A stretch of DNA of 64,000 nucleotides, taken from contig NZ_QBUC01000009.1 of assembly GCF_003058165.1 (NCBI RefSeq), positions 84,174 through 148,173 on the forward strand. Reading direction: 5' to 3'. Below, piece by piece: positions 26,657 through 37,100 of the stretch. Both the position numbers and the translations under genes were made by a program. This stretch comes from Paenisporosarcina sp. OV554. Lineage in GTDB: Bacteria; Bacillota; Bacilli; Bacillales_A; Planococcaceae. Position 1 is the stretch's first letter; every line of letters starts with the position of its first letter. A model generated the notes under the pieces. It was not told the origin of the DNA and made no database searches. It worked only from the letters and a program-made list of their open reading frames with translations.

Positions 26657-26972
26657 GTATCCTCATGTAGTAGTCTTTCAAACATTCACTAAAGTTCCAG
26701 ATGGTGCAGCTGGTCACATAAAAGCATGGAAAAATGTATTAGAGTTTAACGGATTCCTAGACACACCTTCAAGCCGGGAGATATTCAAGGCTCATCAGCT
26801 AAATAACCCTTTAGACAGAAACTTATACTACCCTTATCGAACAGACGTTGACCCTAAATTGCGGTGCACGTGTGAAGGTGACACTTATGAATTAGTTGGA
26901 CGTCCACAAGACCAAGGCGGTCAACATGAAGTCATGAAAGTGGCTTTGAAGTTGGTTCCCCATGGCTCGTAG
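26643..26972 (+). CDS. head closure protein, SPP1 gp16 type
   Basis: The 109-residue protein overlaps both neighbours. Its size, position and beta-rich pattern (GFLDTPSSREIFKAHQLNN, PRDQGGQHEV-like end) fit the stopper that closes the head-tail interface. Confidence 0.78.
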   Translation: MDQDEYPHVVVFQTFTKVPDGAAGHIKAWKNVLEFNGFLDTPSSREIFKAHQLNNPLDRNLYYPYRTDVDPKLRCTCEGDTYELVGRPQDQGGQHEVMKVALKLVPHGS

Positions 26973-27390
26973 TGGACATATCAGTTTCGGCAGTGGGAAG
27001 TTATCAAAGGCGTTGAAACAGTATGGTGAAGGCATAGAGAATGAAATGAAATACATCATTACTCAGACCGCTTACCTCATTCAAGCTAATGCGAAATCGT
27101 TAGCTGCTTTCGATGATGGCAATTTAAAAGATTCTATTGAGGTTGAATTCAAAAACGGTGGATTAACTGCCATTGTGAGAGTGACCGCATCTTATGCCGT
27201 GTATGTTGAATTTGGCACGGGCATTTACGCTGTTGAAGGAAATGGACGTAAAACTCCATGGACATATTACTCTAATAAATTAGGCAGATTCGTAACCACC
27301 GAAGGGATGCAGCCTCAACCATTTTGGTTCCCTGCAATTAAGGTAGGTCAAAAATACTTTAAGAAGGAAACGAGAAAGTTGGGTCTATGA
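26962..27390 (+). CDS. HK97 gp10-like tail completion protein
   Basis: The 142-residue protein has the HK97 gp10 pattern: a helical N-terminus, SYAVYVEFGTGIYA near residue 82, and GMQPQPFWFPAIKVGQKYF near the end. It works in tail assembly at the head-tail joint. Confidence 0.88.
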   Translation: MARSGHISFGSGKLSKALKQYGEGIENEMKYIITQTAYLIQANAKSLAAFDDGNLKDSIEVEFKNGGLTAIVRVTASYAVYVEFGTGIYAVEGNGRKTPWTYYSNKLGRFVTTEGMQPQPFWFPAIKVGQKYFKKETRKLGL

Positions 27391-27391
27391 T

Positions 27392-27796
27392 ATGACGATT
27401 CAAACTGCCATGGCAGAATTATATACAGGTTTGTACTCGCGCCTATCATCTGACCCGACACTTTCGGCAAAGGTGACAGGCGTTTATTCTTCAATAGAAG
27501 AAGACCTGGTACATCCGTACTTGACGATTTCAGAGCCGATTTCCGTCCCATTTACAACAAAGTCGAAGTTCGGTGAAGAGTTTTCGGTAGTAATCAGCGC
27601 GTGGTCACTCTATGACGGGGATTTAGAAGCCGTGAAGATATTAAACCTTTGCTTAGATGCGTTAGCTGTAAGAATGAACCTTACAGGCTTCAAAATTATC
27701 AAAGTAGATGTGGACGAGATACGTGTTTTTAAGGATGCAGATCCACGCATACGTCACGGTATTTTAAGAATGAATTACACGATTCAAAACAACTAG
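27392..27796 (+). CDS. tail terminator protein, SPP1 gp17 type
   Basis: The 134-residue protein begins two bases after the previous stop. It has the usual MTIQTAMAELYTGLYSRL start and HPYLTISEP segment of minor tail terminators (gp17/DUF3168-like). It precedes the major tail protein. Confidence 0.82.
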   Translation: MTIQTAMAELYTGLYSRLSSDPTLSAKVTGVYSSIEEDLVHPYLTISEPISVPFTTKSKFGEEFSVVISAWSLYDGDLEAVKILNLCLDALAVRMNLTGFKIIKVDVDEIRVFKDADPRIRHGILRMNYTIQNN

Positions 27797-27808
27797 GAGG
27801 AATGACTA

Positions 27809-28327
27809 ATGCCGATTTTAGGTAAAGACGTTATATATTTAGTACAAAAAGTTGATGCACCTTTAGGTTCTCCACCACTTGCTGTTGGACACCAAACTGA
27901 AGGTAATCACGCAAAAGAACAAGACATGATTGATGAACAAACGAAGTTCGGTCGTATCGTCGGGTATGGTCCAAAGTCTGAGAATATGGAAATTACGTTT
28001 TACTCTGAAATTGGGAATAATGGACAAACAGCATTAGAAGATGCATATGACAATGAAGAACAAATTAAAGTGTGGAAGGTGAATGTAAGACTTAATGAGT
28101 TAGGTAAACATAACGCAGTATTTGCATTCACAATCATTGAAAATATTGAATCATCCGAACCTACTGATGGATTCGTAGAAGTGAATGTGACGTTACCTGT
28201 TATCGCGAACTCTCAAAAAGGTGTGCTTGACGCTTTACCTGCAGACATCATTGAGTTTGCGCAATATGGCTTCGAAGAACCAGGCGACTCTACTGGAGAA
28301 TATCCAAACCAGACAACAACTCCATAA
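27809..28327 (+). CDS. major tail tube protein
   Basis: The 172-residue protein follows TAGGAGG. It includes GKDVIYLVQKVDA, QDMIDEQTKFGRIVGYG and a beta-rich body. Its position between terminator and chaperone genes, and its own terminator downstream, fit the abundant tail tube protein. Confidence 0.85.
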   Translation: MPILGKDVIYLVQKVDAPLGSPPLAVGHQTEGNHAKEQDMIDEQTKFGRIVGYGPKSENMEITFYSEIGNNGQTALEDAYDNEEQIKVWKVNVRLNELGKHNAVFAFTIIENIESSEPTDGFVEVNVTLPVIANSQKGVLDALPADIIEFAQYGFEEPGDSTGEYPNQTTTP

Positions 28328-28328
28328 A

Positions 28329-28358
28329 CAAGAGCCACTTTTATAGTGGTTCTTTTTT
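28329..28358 (+). terminator. rho-independent terminator after the major tail protein
   Basis: AAGAGCCACT pairs with AGTGGTTCTT around TTTAT, followed by a T run. It may lower expression of downstream tail genes relative to the tube protein. Confidence 0.75.
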
Positions 28359-28397
28359 TATTTAATTATTTTTGAATATCCGAGGAGGAACAGGAAA

Positions 28398-28850
28398 ATG
28401 GCAATTTTAAATATCAAAGACACAGAGCATAAAGCAAAATGTGCATTTAAGTTTGATAAGTGGGCTGATGAAAAGTACAACGATGAAGACAAAAAAGGAA
28501 ATAAAGCTGGCGGTTTCATGAACATTTATAACAACCTATTAGAATTTGAAACAAAATACTTAGTAGCTTTTTGGGATTGTGCCCTTGCCTATTTAGGTAA
28601 AGGAAAACCGTCTTTATCTGAAATTGAAGATGCGATTGAAGAACGTATTGAAGAGGATGGAGATACAGAAAAACTAATTAAAGAAGCATTTAATGAGTTG
28701 ACTGATTCGGGTTTCTTCAAAATGAAAGCGAAAAAATACTGGAAGAACCTCGAGATACTGAAAGACACGGGCAAGGACGACGAGGAGAAAGCGGAAAACC
28801 TCAAAATGTACAACATGATCCAGGAAAGCCGAAACGCTATGAAGGAATAG
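28398..28850 (+). CDS. tail assembly chaperone, gpG type
   Basis: The 150-residue acidic protein follows GAGGAGG and precedes the tape measure gene. Its charge pattern (SEIEDAIEERIEEDGDTEKLIKEAF broken by lysines) and position match the G part of a G/GT chaperone. The -1 frame stays open through its 3' end. Confidence 0.85.
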   Translation: MAILNIKDTEHKAKCAFKFDKWADEKYNDEDKKGNKAGGFMNIYNNLLEFETKYLVAFWDCALAYLGKGKPSLSEIEDAIEERIEEDGDTEKLIKEAFNELTDSGFFKMKAKKYWKNLEILKDTGKDDEEKAENLKMYNMIQESRNAMKE

Positions 28851-29182
28851 ATTACGATCAAATATTAATAGATTCAGCTCACTATCTTTGTGAGTACGAC
28901 ACTGAAGTAATCTATTCCTGGACTCCTCGGGAATTCAAAAACTTTTTAAAAGGTGCCAAGCTTCGCATAATTGATAGTTATGAATTGTGCGCGGTTCAAG
29001 CACTGTTCGCTGGGAAGGTGAAGAACACTAGGAAGAAAAGCCTGAAATTAAAAGATATTTACGATGCAGATAAAGCACGTAAAGAATTCGAAAAGACAAT
29101 GTCTCACAAAAAAACACCACCTAAACCAGACAGTGGCAAGTATAACTCTCTAAAAGAATCTATGAAGTCTTACAAACTATAA
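28808..29182 (+). CDS. gpGT extension, reached by -1 frameshift
   Basis: The -1 frame relative to gpG is open past the gpG stop and encodes YEGIDYDQILIDSAHYLC, SWTPREFKNFLKGA and a lysine-rich end. It has no start codon before 28985. This matches the T domain made by programmed frameshifting in siphophages. GGAAAAC (about 28793) and GGAAAGC (about 28823) are imperfect slippery candidates; the exact site is unclear. Confidence 0.75.
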   Translation, partial: VQHDPGKPKRYEGIDYDQILIDSAHYLCEYDTEVIYSWTPREFKNFLKGAKLRIIDSYELCAVQALFAGKVKNTRKKSLKLKDIYDADKARKEFEKTMSHKKTPPKPDSGKYNSLKESMKSYKL

Positions 29183-29206
29183 ACAGTAAGAAAGGAGGAC
29201 ACACCT

Positions 29207-32200
29207 ATGATTGAAAACTTTACCGCCATTATCGGAGCTAAAATAAAGGATTTTCAACGGAAAATGAAAATGGTTGATAAGAAAGTAAAAGAAACGGCAA
29301 CGGAAGCGACGAAGCCAATTACAGCTGACATTAACGACTTCTACTCATCTATTTTAGAAGTTGAAAGTTTGACTGAGAAAGCTGTTAAGAAAGCGACGAA
29401 GGAAATAAATGTTGATCTAAACGACTTTTATATTCAGATGGCTGAGATGAATGCTGAAACGAAAGTAGCTACTAAACCTGCTAAGAAAAACATTGGGGCA
29501 AACATTGCAGACTTTATGCGTAAGGCGGCACAAGTTGCAGTTGTAGCCAGAAGTATTGCGCGAGATAAAGTGGTCGTTATATTTACAGCAAGTATTAAAA
29601 GGTATCAAGCCGCCATGACTAAATATGCTTCGATGACACGTGCGCTTGGTGAGGTGATGCAAAATACATTCCAAGGCGTAGGGGTAATGCTATCTGCTGG
29701 ACTTGTTCCTGTTATAGCTGTATTAGGCGGGGCAATTGGTAACCTCGGACCCATGCTAGGAGTGGTAGCTGGATCTACCTTTGCTCTTGCTTCAGCATTT
29801 GCGGTTGCAGGAATTGGCGCGGCTGCATTTGGCGGGTTAGCTGTGACCAACTTAAAAGGCGTATTCAAGGAATCCCAAAAAGCAAAAGATGCAATGGATC
29901 GTCTCAAGGGTTCATGGGCGGATATCGCAAAAGAGACAAAGGCAGAAACGGTTTCCATATTCATTAAGGTATTAAACATTCTTAACGGTGCTTTATTGGA
30001 CATCAAGCCAATGTTTATGAGTGTTACAGACGCAGTTAGTAGACTTACTGATAGTTTAGGGCGTGCGTTTGATTCTAAACCAATGCAAGCCTTTTTTGAC
30101 TATTTGAACAAATCAGCAGGGCCATTACTTGAAACAGTCACTAAAGGCATCGGGAACTTTGTTCAAGGACTGTTAAACATGATGACAGCGTTTGCCCCTT
30201 TGACAGACACCACAGCAAAAGGGTTCGAAGCAATGGGTGCAAGTTTCGCAACATGGGCTGCTGGATTAGGTGAAAGTAAGAAGTTTCAGAGCTTTATTAG
30301 CTATGTGCAAGAAAACATGCCTAAAATACGGTCAATATTCAGTGATGCTTTCCAAGGGATTATTAACGTGTTCGCTGGTTTTGCTCCATCATCGGCTGAT
30401 ATGATGACAAGTTTGCAAGATATGATGGAACGTTTCAAAGAATGGTCATCCACAATATCACAAAATCAAGGATTCCAAAATTTCATCAGTTACATAAAAG
30501 AGAACGCTCCTAAAGTCGTTTCATTGATCGGCAATTTGACGACATTCTTAGTTAATTTAGGAATCGCGTTAGCTCCATTAGGTTCAAAAATTTTGGATAT
30601 GGTTAATAGTTTCCTAGCTTGGTCTAATTCCATGTTAGAAAATCATCCGATCATAGGGAAAATCGTCGCTGTTTTATTAGTCCTAACAGGTGGACTAATT
30701 GCTATAGCCCCACACATTATCGCTTTTGGTGCTTTATTTGGCGGTGTTGCAACAGCAATCGGAACAGCAACAGCGTTAATGAGAGCAAAAATGATGCTTA
30801 GTATTTCCATGATGATTGGCTCTATGATAAAAGCAGGGGCGCAAATGGTTATCACGACAGCAACATTTGTTGCTAAATGGGCTGTAATTGGTTTGCAAGC
30901 TGGATTAAACGCAGTGAAAGTAGCAGCAGCATGGACCTTAACTAAAGGGGCGGCAATGGCATCGGCGGTAGCGTCAATGGCAACAGCCGCAGCTAAATTC
31001 ATTGCGAAGTGGGTATTGATTGGCGCACAAGCGTTAGTACATGCAGCGAAAGTAGCAGCAGCATGGACGTTATCAACAGGAGCCGCAATGGCAAGAGCAG
31101 TAGGTTTCATGATTGCAACATCAGCAGTATTCGTTGCGAAATGGGTATGGATGGGTGTCCAGTCATTACTACAAGCAGGGCGAATGGCAGCGGCTTGGTT
31201 TATCGCATTAGGTCCCGTAGGTTGGGTTATTGGTGCGATTGTTGGTCTTGCCATATTAGTTATTGCGAACTGGGACAAAATCAAATCCAAAACGATCGAA
31301 ATTTGGAATAAAGTCTCTAGTGCCGTGAAAGATGCCTGGGAAAAAGTGAAATCTAAAACAGCTGAAGGCGTCGCTTCTTTGATTAGAAAAATCAGCGAGA
31401 TTCCAGGGAAAGTAAAAGCCTTTAGAAGTAAATTACTATCTGCCGGTGCTGATTTAATCATGGGATTAATCAAAGGGATAACCGGTAAAGCGAAAGACGC
31501 GATTAACGCAATAACAGACGTAGTAGGGGATATGGTTGGGGCAGCTAAGAAATTCCTAAAAATCAAATCACCTTCACGTGTCATGATGGCTATTGGTGAT
31601 TTCGTTGGTCAAGGTTTAGCAAAAGGTGTTACTGGAACAGCTAAACAAGTCGCGTCAGCAGGAGCAAGTCTCGCTTCCAAATTAACTAGCGCGATTGCGA
31701 ATAAAACGACTAGTAAGAGTATGAAAGCAACTCTGCAAGGTGTGAAAGCGTATGCGTCTCAACAAATATCTATTCTTGAGGGTATTGCTAAAAAACGTGA
31801 GTCAGTTGCTATTAAATTAAAAGCAGCACAAGCCAAATTAGTGGATGCAATAAAACTTCGTGACGATTTTGCTAAATCGGTTACCGATGACGCTTTGGAT
31901 TTCGCATCTATTGGAAATATTGAAGCCAAAACAGGTGAAGATCTTGCTAAGAAATTACAAGATAAATTAGGTGCAATCCGTGCCTTCCAGGAGAACATCA
32001 AGAAATTGCAAAAGTCTGGATTGAACAAAGACATCATACAAGAGATTATTTCGTCAGGTGTAGAAAGTGGCGGTGCTAAAGCTGCGCTATTAGCAGGTTC
32101 TTCTGGTGCGGTCATCATGAGTATTAACGACACTCAAGCAAAAATTAATAAAGTATCGAAAACACTTGGTAAAGAAACAGCCGATCAATTCTACGGTGCG

Positions 32201-32695
32201 GGTGTTATGGCTGCACAAGGTATCGCTAAAGGTCTACAGTCACAAGCGAAAGCATTGGAGTTATCAGCTAACAAGATTTCTGACGCTCTTGTCAAAGCTG
32301 TGAAACGTAGATTGGATATCCATTCACCTTCACGTGTCTTTGCGAAAATTGGAGCCTTTGTAAGTAAAGGTTTGGCAATTGGTATTGATAGGCTGGCTAT
32401 CTCTCCAATCAAATCAATAGTAGATATGGCTAATCAAATGACAAATGCTTTTAATCCTCAACTTGCAATGGCCGACATGCAAGCAAACGCAACATTGAAT
32501 ACTTCAGTAACTCGTGCAGACATGAAAGCCGTACAACATTCATATGCTACGGATATCGGTGATTTAGATATTGAACAATCAGATACGGTCTTGATTATGG
32601 ACGGTAAAGAAGTTGGTAAGATTACAGCGAAACATGTAGCAGAAGAAAATAATCGGCATGACAAAATGGTGAAAGTTACGAAAGGGGGGCGCTAA
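29207..32695 (+). CDS. tape measure protein
   Basis: This 1162-residue protein sets tail length. It has long helical regions, a hydrophobic Ala/Gly-rich part near 160-215 and another near 480-690, and two SPSRV...G blocks near residues 785 and 1042 typical of tape measure C-termini. It follows the chaperone and precedes Dit. Long minus-strand frames inside it are shadows of the Ala-rich coding. Confidence 0.95.
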   Translation: MIENFTAIIGAKIKDFQRKMKMVDKKVKETATEATKPITADINDFYSSILEVESLTEKAVKKATKEINVDLNDFYIQMAEMNAETKVATKPAKKNIGANIADFMRKAAQVAVVARSIARDKVVVIFTASIKRYQAAMTKYASMTRALGEVMQNTFQGVGVMLSAGLVPVIAVLGGAIGNLGPMLGVVAGSTFALASAFAVAGIGAAAFGGLAVTNLKGVFKESQKAKDAMDRLKGSWADIAKETKAETVSIFIKVLNILNGALLDIKPMFMSVTDAVSRLTDSLGRAFDSKPMQAFFDYLNKSAGPLLETVTKGIGNFVQGLLNMMTAFAPLTDTTAKGFEAMGASFATWAAGLGESKKFQSFISYVQENMPKIRSIFSDAFQGIINVFAGFAPSSADMMTSLQDMMERFKEWSSTISQNQGFQNFISYIKENAPKVVSLIGNLTTFLVNLGIALAPLGSKILDMVNSFLAWSNSMLENHPIIGKIVAVLLVLTGGLIAIAPHIIAFGALFGGVATAIGTATALMRAKMMLSISMMIGSMIKAGAQMVITTATFVAKWAVIGLQAGLNAVKVAAAWTLTKGAAMASAVASMATAAAKFIAKWVLIGAQALVHAAKVAAAWTLSTGAAMARAVGFMIATSAVFVAKWVWMGVQSLLQAGRMAAAWFIALGPVGWVIGAIVGLAILVIANWDKIKSKTIEIWNKVSSAVKDAWEKVKSKTAEGVASLIRKISEIPGKVKAFRSKLLSAGADLIMGLIKGITGKAKDAINAITDVVGDMVGAAKKFLKIKSPSRVMMAIGDFVGQGLAKGVTGTAKQVASAGASLASKLTSAIANKTTSKSMKATLQGVKAYASQQISILEGIAKKRESVAIKLKAAQAKLVDAIKLRDDFAKSVTDDALDFASIGNIEAKTGEDLAKKLQDKLGAIRAFQENIKKLQKSGLNKDIIQEIISSGVESGGAKAALLAGSSGAVIMSINDTQAKINKVSKTLGKETADQFYGAGVMAAQGIAKGLQSQAKALELSANKISDALVKAVKRRLDIHSPSRVFAKIGAFVSKGLAIGIDRLAISPIKSIVDMANQMTNAFNPQLAMADMQANATLNTSVTRADMKAVQHSYATDIGDLDIEQSDTVLIMDGKEVGKITAKHVAEENNRHDKMVKVTKGGR

Positions 32696-32698
32696 ACA

Positions 32699-34174
32699 AT
32701 GTGGATAAGTGAAGAAGTTAGGGCAATCCTTTCGCCTTTCCCTATTTATTTCAATAATATTGATTTAACGAATTGGGTATTTCCGAAACAAGATAAGGGT
32801 AGAGGTTTACTTGATCGAGAGATTACGATGATTACCATACCAGGTCGTCCAGGAGGCGTCATAACCGGTAAGCGTACTCCTGCTAGATTTATATCCCAAG
32901 AAGTATTAATAGCCTGTGAGAGTGCAGAAGAATTGCGTAAAAAGCTTGAAGAGTTAAATGGAATCTTGCACACGGAAAAATCTGAACCACTTAAATTCGG
33001 AGATGAGTTGGATAGAACCTATTATGCCATGTATGCAGGAGCACAAGAAGGATATGAGATTGATGGTTTCTATACTGCGACCATCAATTTTTTATGTTCA
33101 GATCCATATAAATATGCTGATCCTGAGACACTAACATTTGTTGAGGGGTCTGTTGTCGTCCAAAATAATGGAACAGTGGAAGCTGCACCAACAATTCGTG
33201 CAACGGTTCTAGAAGACATCACCTACATGGATGTGTTTAACGATATCGGATATATGCGGATTGGGTGGCCAGTTGAATCTGGGGAAGTTAAATTTAATCC
33301 AAAAACGAAATTACTGAATGAACAATTCGCAACCATCACGGGTTGGACGGCAGCAGGAACAACAGTTGATGGCGGTACGGTTACAGGGTTAATAGAGTCA
33401 AACGGCACACAATTCCTAGCAAACAACTTTGGCACTCCTGCAGGTGCAACTTGGCATGGACCTTCTCTTAAAAAGAGCGTCACAGGCGCACCTGTACAAG
33501 ACTTTGAGGTTGAGTGGAACATAACCTTCACGAATCCATCTCCTGGAACAAGAGGACGTATGGAGCTGTATCTACGAGATGACCAATCAAACGTTATTGG
33601 CAAGGTTGCCATGAAACGTGTTGGAGGTGGTGCAGGGGGCAACACTGTAGAGATACGAATTGGTTCTGCGACAGCCTTTCACTTTTACGTCAATTATGCA
33701 GGTTCAAAAGGTATCGAGTGGAAAGATTTTCGAGGGATTCTACGACTCTCTCGAAAAGATAATGTGTGGCAAGCGTATGTGGCATTAGTTAATCAGACTA
33801 CAGGGGTACACACAGCTAGATATAACCCAAAGCCTTTTGTTGATGCATCTCGGTTATATATGCAAGCTTTAACGCAAATACAAGTCCATATTGCGAAAGA
33901 TGATACGTCACCAGCATCGTATATGAGGATGAATCATCTGGATGTGTATCGATTGAATACCGAGCCGACAAAAGTGCCAGTCATAGCGGTTGAGGGAGAT
34001 TTAATCGAATTGGACTTTAAAACGTCACTCATTGCGATTAACGGAGAGCCTAGACCCGATTTAAAAGATTTCGGAGCAACATTCTTTAAATTACCAAAAG
34101 GCATAACCGCTTTGTTAGTTGAACCGTTTGAAAGTTTAACTACAGAAATCGAAATCAAGGAGGCGTTCATGTGA
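32699..34174 (+). CDS. distal tail protein (Dit) with added carbohydrate-binding-like domain
   Basis: The N-terminal 140 residues match Dit (FNNIDLTNWV, ITIPGRPGGVITGKRTPAR, FYTATINFLCSDPYKYA). The region from about 200 to 410 is extra and beta-rich, with W and aromatic residues (TGWTAAGTTVDG, FEVEWNITFTNPS, FHFYVNYAG), like jelly-roll carbohydrate-binding inserts of evolved Dit proteins. It would form the hub that holds the fibre. It overlaps the fibre gene. Confidence 0.88.
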   Translation: MWISEEVRAILSPFPIYFNNIDLTNWVFPKQDKGRGLLDREITMITIPGRPGGVITGKRTPARFISQEVLIACESAEELRKKLEELNGILHTEKSEPLKFGDELDRTYYAMYAGAQEGYEIDGFYTATINFLCSDPYKYADPETLTFVEGSVVVQNNGTVEAAPTIRATVLEDITYMDVFNDIGYMRIGWPVESGEVKFNPKTKLLNEQFATITGWTAAGTTVDGGTVTGLIESNGTQFLANNFGTPAGATWHGPSLKKSVTGAPVQDFEVEWNITFTNPSPGTRGRMELYLRDDQSNVIGKVAMKRVGGGAGGNTVEIRIGSATAFHFYVNYAGSKGIEWKDFRGILRLSRKDNVWQAYVALVNQTTGVHTARYNPKPFVDASRLYMQALTQIQVHIAKDDTSPASYMRMNHLDVYRLNTEPTKVPVIAVEGDLIELDFKTSLIAINGEPRPDLKDFGATFFKLPKGITALLVEPFESLTTEIEIKEAFM

Positions 34175-37100
34175 TTCATATTCTAGATGGCCAAACAGAT
34201 GCCCTCCTTGGGTTTCTCGACGGTAATGGAGATAAAGTATTTTGGGATGATGAAATCGAACAAGATGTTATTGGTAAGAATATTAAAAAATTCACCATGC
34301 TATCTTCCATACCTGAAGCGACACACATTAAAGATTTAAATCGGTTGCTTGTTCTGCATGAACGTGGAGGTTGGCAGGAATTTGTTATTTATGAACACGA
34401 AGTAGATGACGAAAAACTGCATGTTTACGGGGTTGGCTCAGAATCAGGAATGAATCGAAAGGTTATTGCACCAACAAAGCATGAAGGTTTTACATTGAAA
34501 CAGTATGTGGACTTAGCCACATCAGGAACCGAATGGACTGCTGGTTACATTGAATACGCCGGAATTAAAACACTTACTTTTGATACTCACCTATTGCCCT
34601 ATGACTTTCTCACAAGAGTAGAAACTGCTTTTAAAGTCGTCGAATTATCATTTCGTGTAGAAATCAAGGGTAGTCATGTCATAGGACGTTATGTTGACGC
34701 AGTAGAGAGGATTGGAAATGCTTATAGTGGTAAAGAGTTTGTCAATGCGAAAGATTTAATTGGTGTAAGTAAGAAAGTCTATAATGATCGTATTGTAACT
34801 GCTTTGCATGCTATCGGTCCCGAGAGAGAAGATGGGACTCGACTTACCGCATTCATAACAGATGAGGCTGCCTTTCAAAGATGGAATTATAAAGGATTGC
34901 ACATAATCGCTATTTACGAGCCTGAAACTGAAGATGGAGATATGACGCTCGATCGATTAACTCAGCTAGGGAAAGCAGCTCTTAAAAAGAGAATTGACTC
35001 GGTTGTGGAATATAGTATTTCCGCTGTCGATCTCGCTCCAGTTTTTGGTCATGAAGCTGTTTATTTAGGCGATTCAGTAAGAATCAAAGACACAGATTTT
35101 AACCCGCCTTTGTATGCAGAAGCTCGAATCATCAATGTAAAACGTCCAATTAAACGCGTTGATGAAGATATGCCAGGCGAAAAAGAATACATTATCGGTG
35201 AAGTGGTTGAGTTTAAAGAGGAAGATGTATTAAAAACCTTCCGTGAACTACAAAAGCAATACGGCTTACGTGTCATTAAGTCACCGACAGCTCCACCTGG
35301 TAATTCGAATATCATCTGGATTAAAACAGATCCAAGCAGTACGTTCGAAGTTGCACATACATGGGACGGTTTCGAATGGATTCCGATTACTCCTACGGAA
35401 GCTGCTGACATTGGTGCGGAAACTCCTGAAGGGGCTTTGAGTCAAGCATTAGAACTCTACTTGAATATCGTAAATACGGAAAAAGCTCATACAGATAACA
35501 AGTACACTTCCATCTATTCAAATGTAGACCTGCCTACAGGAACGGCAAAGACCAATTTACTCAATGCGAAAACTGGATACAATACGGCTTACACCAACCT
35601 GATTAATTCCATCAATGCCGCCAGAGTTGATGAAGTTACTACAGTAGCTGAGAAGATAGATGTGGATACGAAATATAATCTTTACAGAGGAGCTTTATCC
35701 GCATTAGCTACGAGGTTTGAAGAAGCCACTCGTGCTATTGAGCAAGAGAAAACACTTAATTCTCGCTTCTATACTTGGATTAAATATGCAGATACACCAA
35801 CAACGGGAATGTCAGATACACCAGAGGGTAAGAAATATTTGGGTATTGCTTATAATAACGAGACCTCTACAGAGAGCTCATTATATGCCGATTATTCTTG
35901 GAGCTTAATCGAAGGTGAAAAAGGTGACACGGGAATAGAAGGACCTCCGGGAGATAACGGTGAATCTTTGTATACCTGGATAAAATACGCTGATGACGCT
36001 AACGGGAACGGAATATCAGATCTTCCTACAGGTAAAAAATATTTAGGTATTTCTTATAATAATTTAAGTGCTTCGGAGTCTTCACTCCGTACTGACTATT
36101 CATGGTCATTACTAGAAGGACCACAAGGTATTCAAGGACCATCGGGACCTAACGGTCAAACATTATATACATGGTTGAAATACGGCGACTCTCCGACAAC
36201 TGGAATGTCTGATGTACCTACAGGCAAAAAATATATTGGATTAGCTTACAATAAAACAACTCCAACTGAATCAAGCACTTACGCGGATTATGCATGGAGT
36301 TTAATTGAAGGACCAACTGGACCAACTGGATCGCAGGGTATACAGGGACCTGTAGGACCAAACGGGGAAATAACTTATGTGTGGATTAAATACGCAGATA
36401 CTCCGACTACAGGAATCACAGATTCTCCAACAGGAAAGAAATACTTAGGTATCGCTTATAACAAATTAACTCAAACAGAGTCGACCAACTATGCGGATTA
36501 TTCTTGGAGTTTGATTGAAGGTCCCCAAGGCATTGCTGGTCCTACAGGTTCTCAAGGTATTCAAGGTCCACAAGGTCCACAAGGTCAGACTCTATATACC
36601 TGGTTGAAATATGCTGACAGTCCTACAACTGGGATGAATGATCTTCCTTCGGGTAAGGCGTATATTGGTTTATCTTACAATAAGACAACTGCTACGGAAT
36701 CCACAATTTACGGAGACTATACATGGTCATTGATAAAAGGTGAAACAGGTAACACTGGAGTACAAGGTCCTTCAGGTCCTAACGGTGAATCTTTATATAC
36801 CTGGATTAAGTATGGAACTTCAGCAACAGGAGCTGGACTAACAGACAATCCCGCCAATATGACTTATATCGGGGTAGCTTATAACAAACCTACTATCACC
36901 GAAAGTACTACGGCAGCTGATTATACTTGGAGCTTAATTCAAGGACCACAAGGACCCACCGGAGCAACAGGGGCTCAAGGTATTCAAGGATTACAAGGTA
37001 TTCAAGGACCTACAGGTGCCACAGGCATACAAGGTCCTGTTGGAGCGAACGGGGTATCTTCTTATACTCATATTGCGTATGCAACTAACGCTACCGGAAC

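Noticed and set aside
30643..31584. 313-residue minus-strand open frame
   Set aside because: It is the shadow of the Ala-rich tape measure gene and has low-complexity Ala/Ile/Thr content with no ribosome binding site.
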